Made by a program: the position numbers and the translations under genes. Positions 1 to 6,393 of a DNA stretch of 11,559 nucleotides are shown piece after piece. Position 1 is the first letter of the stretch, and every line of letters starts with the position of its first letter. Below the pieces are notes generated by a model. That model did not search any database, was not told the DNA's origin, and was given only the letters and a program-made list of their open reading frames with translations. The DNA is from DASRHY01 sp046765875 (lineage in GTDB: Bacteria > Actinomycetota > Actinomycetes > Propionibacteriales > Kribbellaceae). The stretch is taken from the NCBI GenBank assembly GCA_046765875.1, contig JBKPSJ010000196.1:1-11559 (forward strand). Reading direction: 5' to 3'.

Positions 1-7
1 GGAAGGA
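1..7 (+). promoter_or_regulatory. Shine-Dalgarno site of frr
   Basis: GGAAGGA lies six bases before the GTG at 14 and is a good match to the anti-SD sequence. It supports GTG 14 as the frr start rather than a downstream codon. The upstream promoter is outside the window; in most bacteria frr follows pyrH, which would lie just before base 1. Confidence 0.75.
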
Positions 8-13
8 CCGGCC

Positions 14-571
14 GTGATCGACGATGCGCTCCGCGAAGCCGAGCAGAAAATGCAGAGGGCCGTGGAGGTCGCCAAGGAGGAGTTCGCGGCGATCCGTACC
101 GGCCGCGCCCACCCGGCGATGTTCGCGAACATCACGGCCGATTACTACGGCACCCAGACGCCGATCCAGCAACTGGCCGGTTTCCAGGTGCCCGAGCCGC
201 GTACTGTGCTGATCTCGCCGTACGACAAGGGCGCGACGGCCGCCATCGAGAAGGCGATCCGCAACTCCGACCTGGGCGTCAACCCGGGCAACGACGGCGG
301 CGTGATCCGGGTCGTGCTCCCGCAGCTCACCGAGGAGCGCCGCAAGGAGTACATCAAGCTGGCCAAGTCCAAGGCCGAGGAGGCGAGGGTTGCCATCCGC
401 AACGTCCGCCGGCACGCCAAGGACAGCATGGACCGCTCGATCAAGGACGGCGAGGTCGGCGAGGACGAGGGGAAGGGTGCCGAGAAGCGCCTCGACGGGG
501 TGACGAGGAAGTACGTCGAGTCCGTCGATGATCTGCTCAAGCACAAGGAAGCCGAGCTGCTCGAGGTATAG
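14..571 (+). CDS. frr: Ribosome recycling factor
   Basis: RRF works with EF-G in the cytoplasm to split the post-termination 70S ribosome and free mRNA and tRNA for reuse. The 185-residue product has exactly the usual family length. Visible landmarks are the N-terminal RTGRAHPAMF segment (28-37), the PYDKGATAAIEKAIRNSDLG stretch (69-88) followed by NPGNDG, PQLTEERRKEY (103-113), the conserved IRNVRR of the long three-helix bundle (128-133), and the C-terminal KHKEAELLEV. The GTG start at 14 is supported by GGAAGGA at 1-7. The TAG stop directly abuts the GTG of cdsA, so the two are almost certainly co-transcribed and translationally coupled. The family is single-copy and essential in most bacteria. 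Nothing in the protein looks damaged. Confidence 0.98.
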   Translation: MIDDALREAEQKMQRAVEVAKEEFAAIRTGRAHPAMFANITADYYGTQTPIQQLAGFQVPEPRTVLISPYDKGATAAIEKAIRNSDLGVNPGNDGGVIRVVLPQLTEERRKEYIKLAKSKAEEARVAIRNVRRHAKDSMDRSIKDGEVGEDEGKGAEKRLDGVTRKYVESVDDLLKHKEAELLEV

Positions 572-1408
572 GTGGTGGTCGACCACAGCCCGCCCTCGTC
601 CATCGGTCGAGCGGGCCGGAACCTACCGGCGGCGATCGGTGTCGGGCTCGTTCTCGGCGCGGCGATCATCGTCTCGCTGTTCACGGTCAAGTGGCTGTTC
701 CTGGTCCTCGTGACGGCCGCGATCCTGGTCGCCGTCGACGAGGTCGCCAAGGCGCTGAGCACCGGCGGCACCAAGGTCGAGCGGATACCGGTCCTGGCCG
801 GCACGGTGGCGATGATGGTGGCGGCGTACCTCGACGGGACACGGGCGCTGGTGGTCGCCTTCGCGATGACGGTGCTGGCGACGATCTTCTGGCGGATGCC
901 GAAGGGTTCTGCCGGGTTCGTCCGCGACACGTCTGCGGGCGTGTTCGTGAGCGCGTACGTGCCGCTGCTGGCCGCGTTCGCCATCCTGCTGGCGGTGCCG
1001 GACGACGGGCAGTGGCGGGCGGTCACGTTCTTCGTGGTGACGGTCGCCTCGGACACGGGCGGGTATGCCGTCGGGGTGCTGTTCGGCAAGCATCCGATGG
1101 CGCCGGCGATCAGCCCGAAGAAGTCGTGGGAGGGGTTCGCCGGTTCCGCGGTGGCCTGCATCGTGGCCGGCACGCTGTGCGTCTATTTCTTCCTCGACGG
1201 GCACTGGTGGGCCGGCGCGCTGGTCGGCGCGGTCGCGGTGATGGCGGCGACGCTGGGCGATCTGGGCGAGTCGATGATCAAGCGTGACCTCGGCATCAAG
1301 GACATGTCGAACCTGCTGCCCGGCCACGGCGGGATCATGGACCGGCTCGACTCGCTGCTCGCGACCGCGCCATTCGTCTGGCTGCTGCTGTACCTGCTGG
1401 TGCCGTAG
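572..1408 (+). CDS. cdsA: Phosphatidate cytidylyltransferase (CDP-diacylglycerol synthase)
   Basis: CdsA converts phosphatidic acid and CTP to CDP-diacylglycerol and pyrophosphate at the cytoplasmic membrane, the branch point to all phospholipids. The 278-residue protein is strongly hydrophobic with about eight membrane segments from residue 18 to the C terminus. The family signature is complete at 234-260: SMIKR, KD, then PGHGGIMDRLD. Two further conserved blocks, DTGGY (161-165) and SPKKSWEG (181-188), are also present. Two tandem GTG codons (572 and 575) follow the frr TAG with no spacer. GAGG at 563-566 inside frr is the nearest ribosome-binding element and favours 572, but 575 cannot be excluded. 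The C-terminal helix runs to the last residue, and the gene is closed by a large hairpin. This is the second gene of the frr unit. Confidence 0.97.
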   Translation: MVVDHSPPSSIGRAGRNLPAAIGVGLVLGAAIIVSLFTVKWLFLVLVTAAILVAVDEVAKALSTGGTKVERIPVLAGTVAMMVAAYLDGTRALVVAFAMTVLATIFWRMPKGSAGFVRDTSAGVFVSAYVPLLAAFAILLAVPDDGQWRAVTFFVVTVASDTGGYAVGVLFGKHPMAPAISPKKSWEGFAGSAVACIVAGTLCVYFFLDGHWWAGALVGAVAVMAATLGDLGESMIKRDLGIKDMSNLLPGHGGIMDRLDSLLATAPFVWLLLYLLVP

Positions 1409-1418
1409 CTCATCGCAA

Positions 1419-1458
1419 TGTGGCTGCTGCTCCACCGGCTGGTGGAGCAGCAGCCACA
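1419..1458. terminator. Perfect 18-bp hairpin, probable bidirectional terminator
   Basis: The left arm TGTGGCTGCTGCTCCACC (1419-1436) is followed by the loop GGCT and the exact reverse complement at 1441-1458. It begins 11 bases after the cdsA stop and ends 10 bases before the 3' end of the convergent protease gene, so it can serve both strands. There is no T-run on either side. This fits the U-less hairpin terminators proposed for actinobacteria better than a classical E. coli one. Confidence 0.8.
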
Positions 1459-1468
1459 CGAGGATGGG

Positions 1469-2980
1469 TTACTGGACGGCCTTCAGGGCGTCCACCTCAC
1501 CGGAACCGAACCAGCTGTTGTGGCCGGTGCCACCCTGGCAGGTCTGCGGCGCGCCGCCGGGGCCGACGGCAAAGAAGGCCGGGAACGGCGCGTACAGAGC
1601 TAGGGTCGCGGCGTCCGGGCAGCTGCGGGCGTTGGTCGCCTGCTGGAGCTCGGCCGCCACCTGGCCCGGGCTGTTCTTGCCGTGTGCGCTCATGATGAGC
1701 GCCGCGACGCCGACCGCGTGCGGCCCGGCCATCGAGGTGCCCTGCAGCCAGCAGTACTTGGCGCCGTTCTCGATCAGCAGCCGTGCGGGGTTGCAGATCG
1801 TGCCGACGCTGGAGAACGTCGACAGTACCCGGCCTCCGCCCGGGTCCGCGACAGGCTGCAAGGCGGAGTCGCCACCCGGCGCCGCGACGTCGGCGGTCGA
1901 CATGCCGTAGGACGAGTAGAACGACTTCCAGCTTCGGCTGCCAGTCGCCGTGACGCCGACGACCTTCGGAACCTCGACGGGTACGACAGCGCAGGCGTTC
2001 GTGATGTCACGCTCGACCGCTGAGTCCGGCGGGAAGTCCGGGCTGATCGGGTCCGTCGTCGGGTGCGAGAGATCCGTGCTGTCGTTGCCCTGGGAGGCGA
2101 CCACGAGTGTGCCCTTGGACTGGGCGTACCCGATGGCCCGGCGTTCGGCGTTCCAGATCGCCCGCTGGGTCGCGTCGTTGCGGCAGTTGAACAGGTACGG
2201 GTCGGCGAAGTAGCTGTTGTTGGTGATGTCGATGCCGTGCGTGGCGGCCCACACGTACGAGCAAATCACCATCTCGGGGAAGAAGAATCCGTCGTTGTTG
2301 CTGGACTTGATGCCGGCGATCCGCACGTTGGGCGCGACACCGATGACACCGGTGCCGTTGGCGGCTGCTGCGATGGTGCCGGCGGTATGTGTGCCGTGAC
2401 CGTTGACGTCGTTGCCGACGGCAAGCGGTGTCGGTGCGCCGCTGGAGCAGTCGGTGCTGTTCGCCGCGTCGTAGTTCGGCGCGAGGTCCGGGTGGGTGAA
2501 GTCGAGACCGGTGTCGACGTCACCGACCAGCACGCTGCGGCTGCCGGTGGTCACCTCGTGCGCGGCCGGAACGTTGATCTGGCGCATGTCCCATTGCGCG
2601 CCGGACAGCGAGTCGCCCCACGTCGAGGCAAGTGCGGTACTGGCATCGCCTTCCTCGGCGGTGCCGTCCACCTTGGTGCCGTACTGCCCGGTGGCGACGG
2701 CCTGGTCGACACCGCTCACCCGCTGCATGGAGGCGGCGAATGCGGCGTTCGACGACCGGGCGATCACCACGCCGATCGCGGAGTAGTTCGCTACCACACT
2801 GCCGCCCGCGGACTGGACGGCTTTGTCGGCTCCGTTCGAGTTGGCGCCGGCGTGGTACACCACGACGTACGTGGATTCGGTGCCGGCCGATACGGCCGGG
2901 CCTGCCGACAGCGCCACGGCCGGGATGGCCAGTACGGCGATGGCGGCGACTGCGGTTCGGATCCGATGGATTCGGCTCAC
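1469..2980 (-). CDS. Secreted S8 (subtilisin-like) serine protease with I9-type propeptide
   Basis: This is a predicted exported endopeptidase of 503 residues. A Sec signal covers about residues 1-32: basic SRIHRIR, a hydrophobic core, and a possible cut at AVSA/G. Residues 37-100 look like an inhibitor-I9 propeptide that would be removed on maturation. The catalytic domain is complete: Asp156 (DVDTGLD), His195 (GHGTHTAGT), oxyanion Asn299 (QGND) and Ser416 (GTSMAGP). Eight cysteines lie in the mature part (178, 240, 266, 330, 396, 410, 454, 481), an even number that suggests disulfides. No sortase motif, C-terminal membrane helix or binding domain is visible, so it is probably released. The GTG at 2980 is chosen because GGAGGA sits four bases before it and the signal peptide begins there; a farther upstream ATG would put 52 non-signal residues ahead. 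It lies between cdsA and rlmN, convergent to the former and divergent from the latter. The substrate is unknown. Confidence 0.93.
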   Translation of the reverse strand: MSRIHRIRTAVAAIAVLAIPAVALSAGPAVSAGTESTYVVVYHAGANSNGADKAVQSAGGSVVANYSAIGVVIARSSNAAFAASMQRVSGVDQAVATGQYGTKVDGTAEEGDASTALASTWGDSLSGAQWDMRQINVPAAHEVTTGSRSVLVGDVDTGLDFTHPDLAPNYDAANSTDCSSGAPTPLAVGNDVNGHGTHTAGTIAAAANGTGVIGVAPNVRIAGIKSSNNDGFFFPEMVICSYVWAATHGIDITNNSYFADPYLFNCRNDATQRAIWNAERRAIGYAQSKGTLVVASQGNDSTDLSHPTTDPISPDFPPDSAVERDITNACAVVPVEVPKVVGVTATGSRSWKSFYSSYGMSTADVAAPGGDSALQPVADPGGGRVLSTFSSVGTICNPARLLIENGAKYCWLQGTSMAGPHAVGVAALIMSAHGKNSPGQVAAELQQATNARSCPDAATLALYAPFPAFFAVGPGGAPQTCQGGTGHNSWFGSGEVDALKAVQ

Positions 2981-2984
2981 GGGT

Positions 2985-2990
2985 TCCTCC
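2985..2990 (-). promoter_or_regulatory. Shine-Dalgarno site of the S8 protease
   Basis: On the minus strand GGAGGA, within a longer purine run AAAGAGGAGGA, precedes the GTG at 2980 by four bases. It decides the start in favour of the codon that begins a clean signal peptide. Confidence 0.75.
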
Positions 2991-3061
2991 TCTTTGAGGA
3001 TGGTCGTGTTTCCGTGTGCCGCGGGGCGGGCGGACCACAACGCCCCCCAGGCGGTGGCCGG

Positions 3062-3092
3062 ATCATAGGTTTGGAATGGTGGCCTTGCGCAA
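3062..3092 (-). promoter_or_regulatory. Putative promoter of the S8 protease
   Basis: Read on the minus strand, TATGAT (3067-3062) is a five-of-six match to the -10 consensus. TTGCGC (3092-3087) is a partial -35 with a rather long 19-base spacer. A transcript would start near 3055 and carry about 75 bases of leader with the strong SD. The -35 lies inside the palindrome CTTGCGCAAG (3084-3093). Confidence 0.45.
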
Positions 3093-3109
3093 GAGGCGAA
3101 GCTATTCCA
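3072..3109. repeat. Nested inverted repeats over the protease promoter (possible operator)
   Basis: The 10-base palindrome CTTGCGCAAG (3084-3093) covers the candidate -35. It is flanked by TGGAAT (3072-3077) and its reverse complement ATTCCA (3104-3109). The two dyad centres differ by two bases, so they may be separate sites. Placement between and over the -10 and -35 would suit a repressor, but short palindromes arise easily by chance and no regulator gene is nearby. Confidence 0.3.
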
Positions 3110-3163
3110 GTACGGATCGCGATCGGCTAGATGCACTCGGTAGCGTGCCTGAGCGCCGCGAAT

Positions 3164-3193
3164 TTGTGAACATGTGGAACCGGCAGGGACAAT
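3164..3193 (+). promoter_or_regulatory. Putative rlmN promoter giving a (nearly) leaderless transcript
   Basis: TTGTGA (3164-3169) and GACAAT (3188-3193) are 18 bases apart and resemble -35 and -10 hexamers. Only nine bases separate the -10 from the rlmN ATG at 3203. There is no SD at proper spacing, the nearest purine run AGGGA being 13 bases away. Transcription would start within about three bases of the ATG. Confidence 0.4.
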
Positions 3194-3202
3194 CGTCGGG
3201 CG

Positions 3203-4318
3203 ATGAACACGTCCTTACCCCTGGTCTTCGACGAACCGCGCCGGGCCCGCAAGCCACCCCGGCACCTCGCCGACCTCTCCGGGGCGGAGCGCCGTACCGC
3301 CGTCACCGAGCTCGGCGAGCCCGCGTTCCGCGCCCAGCAGCTCTCGAACCACTACTTCGCCCGGCTGGTCGACGACCCCGAGCTGATGACCGACCTGCCG
3401 GCGGCGTCCCGTGACAAGCTGGTGGCCGAACTGCTGCCGCCGCTGCTGACCAAGGTGCGCGACCTGGAGTGCGACGGCGGCACCACCCGCAAGACGCTAT
3501 GGCGGCTGCTCGACGGCTCACTGGTCGAGTCGGTGCTGATGCGGTACCCGGGCCGGGTGACGATGTGCGTCTCGTCGCAGGCCGGGTGTGGCATGGCCTG
3601 CCCGTTCTGCGCCACCGGTCAGGCCGGGCTGACCCGCAACATGAGCGCCGCGGAGATCGTCGCGCAGGTGGTCGACGGTGCCCGGGCACTGGCCCGAGGT
3701 GAGATCGCCGGCGGTCCGGGCCGGGTGAACAACATCGTGTTCATGGGCATGGGCGAGCCGATGGCCAACTACAAGGCGGTCCTCGGGGCGGTGCGCCGCT
3801 TCACCGAGCCGGTACCGGACGGCCTCGGCATCTCCGCGCGCGGGGTGACGGTGTCAACGGTCGGGCTGCTGCCGCGGATCGAGCAACTGGCGACCGAGCG
3901 CATCCCGGTCACGCTGGCGCTGTCGCTGCACGCGCCCGACGACGAGCTGCGCGACGAACTGGTGCCGATCAACAACCGCTGGAAGGTGGACGAGGTCGTC
4001 GACGCGGCCTGGCGGTACGCCGAGACCACCAAGCGGCGGGTGTCGATCGAGTACGCCCTGATCCGAGACATCAACGACCAGGCCTGGCGGGCCGACCTGC
4101 TGGGCTCGAAGCTCAGGCAGTTCGGCGACTGGAACTGGGTGCACGTCAACCTGATCCCGCTGAACCCGACGCCGGGCTCGAAGTGGACCGCGTCCGACCC
4201 GGCCGACGAGCGCGAGTTCGTCCGCCGGCTGGAGGCGCACGGCATCCCGACCACCGTCCGCGACACCCGCGGCCGCGAGATCGACGGCGCCTGCGGCCAG
4301 CTCGCCGCGCAGGGCTGA
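3203..4318 (+). CDS. rlmN: Dual-specificity 23S rRNA/tRNA adenine-C2 methyltransferase RlmN
   Basis: RlmN is a radical-SAM enzyme that methylates C2 of A2503 in 23S rRNA, and of A37 in some tRNAs in E. coli. The 371-residue protein carries the CxxxCxxC iron-sulfur motif as Cys129, Cys133 and Cys136 (CGMACPFC). The two cysteines of the ping-pong mechanism are both present: Cys122 in MCVSSQAGC, matching E. coli C118, and Cys364 in GACGQL, matching C355. MGMGEPMANY (181-190) is the SAM-binding GEP segment, and STVGLLPRI and LALSLHAPDDELR are further family blocks. The N-terminal helical domain (about 20-85) is normal. The same cysteines are shared with the resistance enzyme Cfr, but chromosomal context beside frr-cdsA and the length favour RlmN. 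The ATG at 3203 has no clear SD and a -10-like hexamer nine bases upstream. It is convergent with the VOC gene, 22 bases away. Confidence 0.96.
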   Translation: MNTSLPLVFDEPRRARKPPRHLADLSGAERRTAVTELGEPAFRAQQLSNHYFARLVDDPELMTDLPAASRDKLVAELLPPLLTKVRDLECDGGTTRKTLWRLLDGSLVESVLMRYPGRVTMCVSSQAGCGMACPFCATGQAGLTRNMSAAEIVAQVVDGARALARGEIAGGPGRVNNIVFMGMGEPMANYKAVLGAVRRFTEPVPDGLGISARGVTVSTVGLLPRIEQLATERIPVTLALSLHAPDDELRDELVPINNRWKVDEVVDAAWRYAETTKRRVSIEYALIRDINDQAWRADLLGSKLRQFGDWNWVHVNLIPLNPTPGSKWTASDPADEREFVRRLEAHGIPTTVRDTRGREIDGACGQLAAQG

Positions 4319-4340
4319 CTTTGTGCCGGCAGGTCCAGCC

Positions 4341-4721
4341 TCATGACTTGAGTTGGAGGATGCCCAGCGCGTTCTTGCCCGGATCTATGATCCAGGCCGC
4401 CCAGGCGAAGCCGATGTCGGCGATGCCGTCCTCGGTCTTCAACCCGGGCAGGTCGTAGTCCTCCACGTGCACGCCGCGCGACCGCAGTTCGGCGACCTCG
4501 GCGCGGATGTCCTCGACGAGCCACGAGGCCTGTGTCTGGCTGTCGGCGGTTCCGGTCGTACTGCTCGTCACGCTCACCTGAGTGCCGCCGCCACAGCGCA
4601 GCGTGATCGCTGCCTCGCTCTCGTTGAGGATCTCCAGGCCGAGCTGGTCGTGATAGAAGGCCCGCGCGGCGGCAAGGTCGGTCGCGAGCAGTACCGGATA
4701 GATGGGATGCGCCCCGAGCAT
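4341..4721 (-). CDS. VOC-family (glyoxalase/bleomycin-resistance fold) protein
   Basis: This is a 126-residue single-module VOC protein. It has the typical opening HPIYPVLLATDLAAARAFYHDQLGLEIL (4-31, with the AFY...LGLE pattern), a middle TLRCGGGTQVSV strand, the ASWLVEDIRAEVAELRSRGV helix region, and the closing AAWIIDPGKNALGILQL (108-124). The usual terminal Glu metal ligand of glyoxalase I is not seen (ILQL instead), so a metalloenzyme role is doubtful; binding or sequestering a small molecule is as likely. The ATG at 4721 is chosen because GGGGGAGG (4735-4728) precedes it by six bases; an in-frame ATG at 4757 lacks such a site. It lies 43 bases after the last transporter gene on the same strand and is probably the tail of that operon. 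This would suit a self-protection accessory, but that is inference. Confidence 0.85.
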   Translation of the reverse strand: MLGAHPIYPVLLATDLAAARAFYHDQLGLEILNESEAAITLRCGGGTQVSVTSSTTGTADSQTQASWLVEDIRAEVAELRSRGVHVEDYDLPGLKTEDGIADIGFAWAAWIIDPGKNALGILQLKS

Positions 4722-4727
4722 GAGTAA

Positions 4728-4735
4728 CCTCCCCC
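4728..4735 (-). promoter_or_regulatory. Shine-Dalgarno site of the VOC gene
   Basis: GGGGGAGG on the minus strand, six bases before the ATG at 4721, supports that start over the upstream in-frame ATG at 4757. A 7-bp stem-loop (GCTCCGG/CCGGAGC, 4736-4755) lies immediately upstream of it, between the permease stop and this site. The stem-loop has no T-run and is not a convincing terminator. Confidence 0.65.
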
Positions 4736-4764
4736 GCTCCGGCACGCCCCGGAGCAATTCAAGA

Positions 4765-5478
4765 TTAGGAGGTCTCGCCGGTGACGCGGAAGGAGCGGAG
4801 GCGGTCGATCGCCAGCCAGCCGCCGAGTAGGACGAACACCGCGCTCATCACGATCGACAGTCCGACGGCGACGTGCCCGTCGAGCAGATCGCTGGGGGCG
4901 ATGGCGTCGACCAGCGTCAGGCAGTACTGCTGGATCGACAGCGACCGGGTCCGCGGTGCGAAACCCCCCAGCAGCCCCTCCAGCACCAATACGTACACCA
5001 GGCCGAGCAACACCGGCCGCCGCGTGACCAGGCTCAGCGCCAGGAAGAACGACGAATAGGCCAGCGACCCGACCAGCGCGCCCACCACCAGCGCCAGCCC
5101 GAGCCGTACCGAGTCGGCCACGATCCCGGTGATGAACAGCGGCACCGCCACGGTCACCAACGTCACCGCGACCGCGACGAACAACTTCGACAGCACGATC
5201 GTTGACCTGGGCAACGGTTTGGTCAGGATGTGCAGAACGGTGCCGTCGTCGATCTCAGAGCCCAGTACGCCGGTGCCGACCACCAGTGCCACCACCGGCA
5301 GCATCACCCCGATGCCGAGCCCGCCGAGCACGGGTGGTGCCCAGTCGACGGACTTCACGTCGTACCCGCTGGTGAGCGCGGCCAGGCCGACGACCAGCAG
5401 CGGCAGGGGGAGGAGCAGCAGGAACCGGCGGCGGCCGAACAGCCCGCGGACGGTGATCCGGATAATCGTCGGGTCCAT
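4765..5478 (-). CDS. ABC-2 type transporter permease (NosY-like), second half-set
   Basis: This 237-residue integral membrane protein has about six hydrophobic segments (roughly 18-38, 48-72, 96-120, 126-150, 154-172, 205-225) and no ATPase motif. The cytoplasmic stretch SEIDDGTVLHILTKPLPRSTIVLSKL (74-99) matches the E...GT...L.KPL.R..I...K pattern of ABC-2/NosY-type permeases, where it contacts the partner ATPase. Its ATG is three bases after the TGA of the upstream ATPase, with GGAGG (5491-5487) inside the ATPase 3' end, so translation is coupled to that partner. It probably forms the membrane path of an exporter. The substrate is not readable from sequence. Its TAA stop overlaps no other gene; the VOC gene follows. 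Confidence 0.9.
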   Translation of the reverse strand: MDPTIIRITVRGLFGRRRFLLLLPLPLLVVGLAALTSGYDVKSVDWAPPVLGGLGIGVMLPVVALVVGTGVLGSEIDDGTVLHILTKPLPRSTIVLSKLFVAVAVTLVTVAVPLFITGIVADSVRLGLALVVGALVGSLAYSSFFLALSLVTRRPVLLGLVYVLVLEGLLGGFAPRTRSLSIQQYCLTLVDAIAPSDLLDGHVAVGLSIVMSAVFVLLGGWLAIDRLRSFRVTGETS

Positions 5479-5481
5479 CGG

Positions 5482-6393
5482 TCAGGCCTCCACCAGGTAC
5501 GAGAAGACGCTCTCCAGCGACTCGTCCGACGGCAGCAGCCGGCGTACTCCGACGCCCTGGCCGAGCGCGATCCGCGGCAGTGCGCGCGTGAAACTGCCAT
5601 AGTCGGAAGCCCGCACGGTCAGCCCGTCGGCACCGACCTCGATCGCGGCCACCGACTCGTGCCGCATCAGCGCCACCGCGAGCCGGCGGTCGTCGGTGGA
5701 CTGCAGGGTGAACACGTGCGGCCGGTTCGACATCAGCCGCCGGATCGCGCGGTAGTCGCCCGAGGCGGCGAGCCGGCCCGCGATCATCACCTGCACGGTG
5801 TCGCAGACCTGCTCGACCTCTTCGAGGATGTGCGAGCTGAACAGAATCGTGCGGCCCTCAGTGCCGAGCCGGCGCAACAGGTCCATCATCTGCAGCCGCT
5901 GGCGCGGGTCGAGCCCGTTGAACGGCTCGTCCAGCAGCAGCACCCGCGGGTCGTGCACCAGCGCCGCGGCCACCCTCGTGCGCTGCCGCATGCCCTTGGA
6001 GTACGTACCGATTCGCCGGTCCTGCGCCTCGGTCATCTCGACGAGCTCGATCGCCCTTCGGGACGCCTGCTCGGGCTCCGGCAGCCGGTGCAGCCGGGCA
6101 CTCGCGAGGACGAACTCGGCCGCGGTCAGGAACGTGTGAGCCGCTTCCTGCTCGCTGACCAGCCCGAGGTGGCGGTACATCCCCGGGTTCCGCCAGGCCG
6201 GTTCGCCGCCGACGGTGACGGTGCCGCGGGACGGGGGCAGCAGCCCGGCCATCAGGTGCAGCACGGTGGTCTTGCCGGCTCCGTTCGGGCCGAGCAGCCC
6301 GGTCACGCCCTGTTCGAGCGTCATCGTCACGTCGTTGACCGCGACCACGTTGCCGTACCACAGCGAGGTGCGTTCCAGCCGTACGTCGGTCAT
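5482..6393 (-). CDS. ABC transporter ATP-binding protein (ABC-2 exporter), second half-set
   Basis: This is a 303-residue nucleotide-binding subunit that drives the membrane partner by ATP hydrolysis on the cytoplasmic face. Walker A GPNGAGKTT is at 35-43, the signature is YSKGMRQR (131-138) in place of LSGGQ, Walker B LLLDEP ends at 157 with the D-loop FNGLDP, and the H-loop is SSH with His188. The Q-loop position appears to be Glu (VSEQE, about 79-83), as is common in this exporter class. Residues after about 215 form a C-terminal extension typical of ABC-2 ATPases. The ATG at 6393 overlaps the stop of the upstream permease as ATGA, and GGAAGG lies ten bases before it. The longer open frame upstream is only read-through into the permease gene and is rejected. 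Its immediate downstream partner is the 237-residue permease. Confidence 0.94.
   Translation of the reverse strand: MTDVRLERTSLWYGNVVAVNDVTMTLEQGVTGLLGPNGAGKTTVLHLMAGLLPPSRGTVTVGGEPAWRNPGMYRHLGLVSEQEAAHTFLTAAEFVLASARLHRLPEPEQASRRAIELVEMTEAQDRRIGTYSKGMRQRTRVAAALVHDPRVLLLDEPFNGLDPRQRLQMMDLLRRLGTEGRTILFSSHILEEVEQVCDTVQVMIAGRLAASGDYRAIRRLMSNRPHVFTLQSTDDRRLAVALMRHESVAAIEVGADGLTVRASDYGSFTRALPRIALGQGVGVRRLLPSDESLESVFSYLVEA

Noticed and set aside
145..1459. Long minus-strand open frames opposite frr and cdsA
   Set aside because: frr and cdsA are unambiguous; the antisense translations are repetitive Arg/His/Ser/Thr-rich shadows.
2063..3130. A 355-codon plus-strand open frame opposite the S8 protease
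   Set aside because: The opposite strand holds a protease with signal peptide and complete catalytic triad. The plus-strand translation is a Val/Gly/Arg-rich shadow.
2981..3136. An N-terminal 52-residue extension of the protease from an upstream ATG
   Set aside because: It would bury the signal peptide inside the protein, and the GTG at 2980 has a strong SD four bases upstream.
3203..4318. The radical-SAM gene as a Cfr-type antibiotic-resistance methyltransferase
   Set aside because: Its features fit RlmN and its location by frr-cdsA is the usual chromosomal one. The shared cysteines alone do not indicate Cfr.
4736..4755. Stem-loop GCTCCGG/CCGGAGC between the permease and VOC genes as a terminator
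   Set aside because: It has only 7 bp and no T-run, and it sits inside an apparent operon just before a strong SD. At most it tunes VOC expression.
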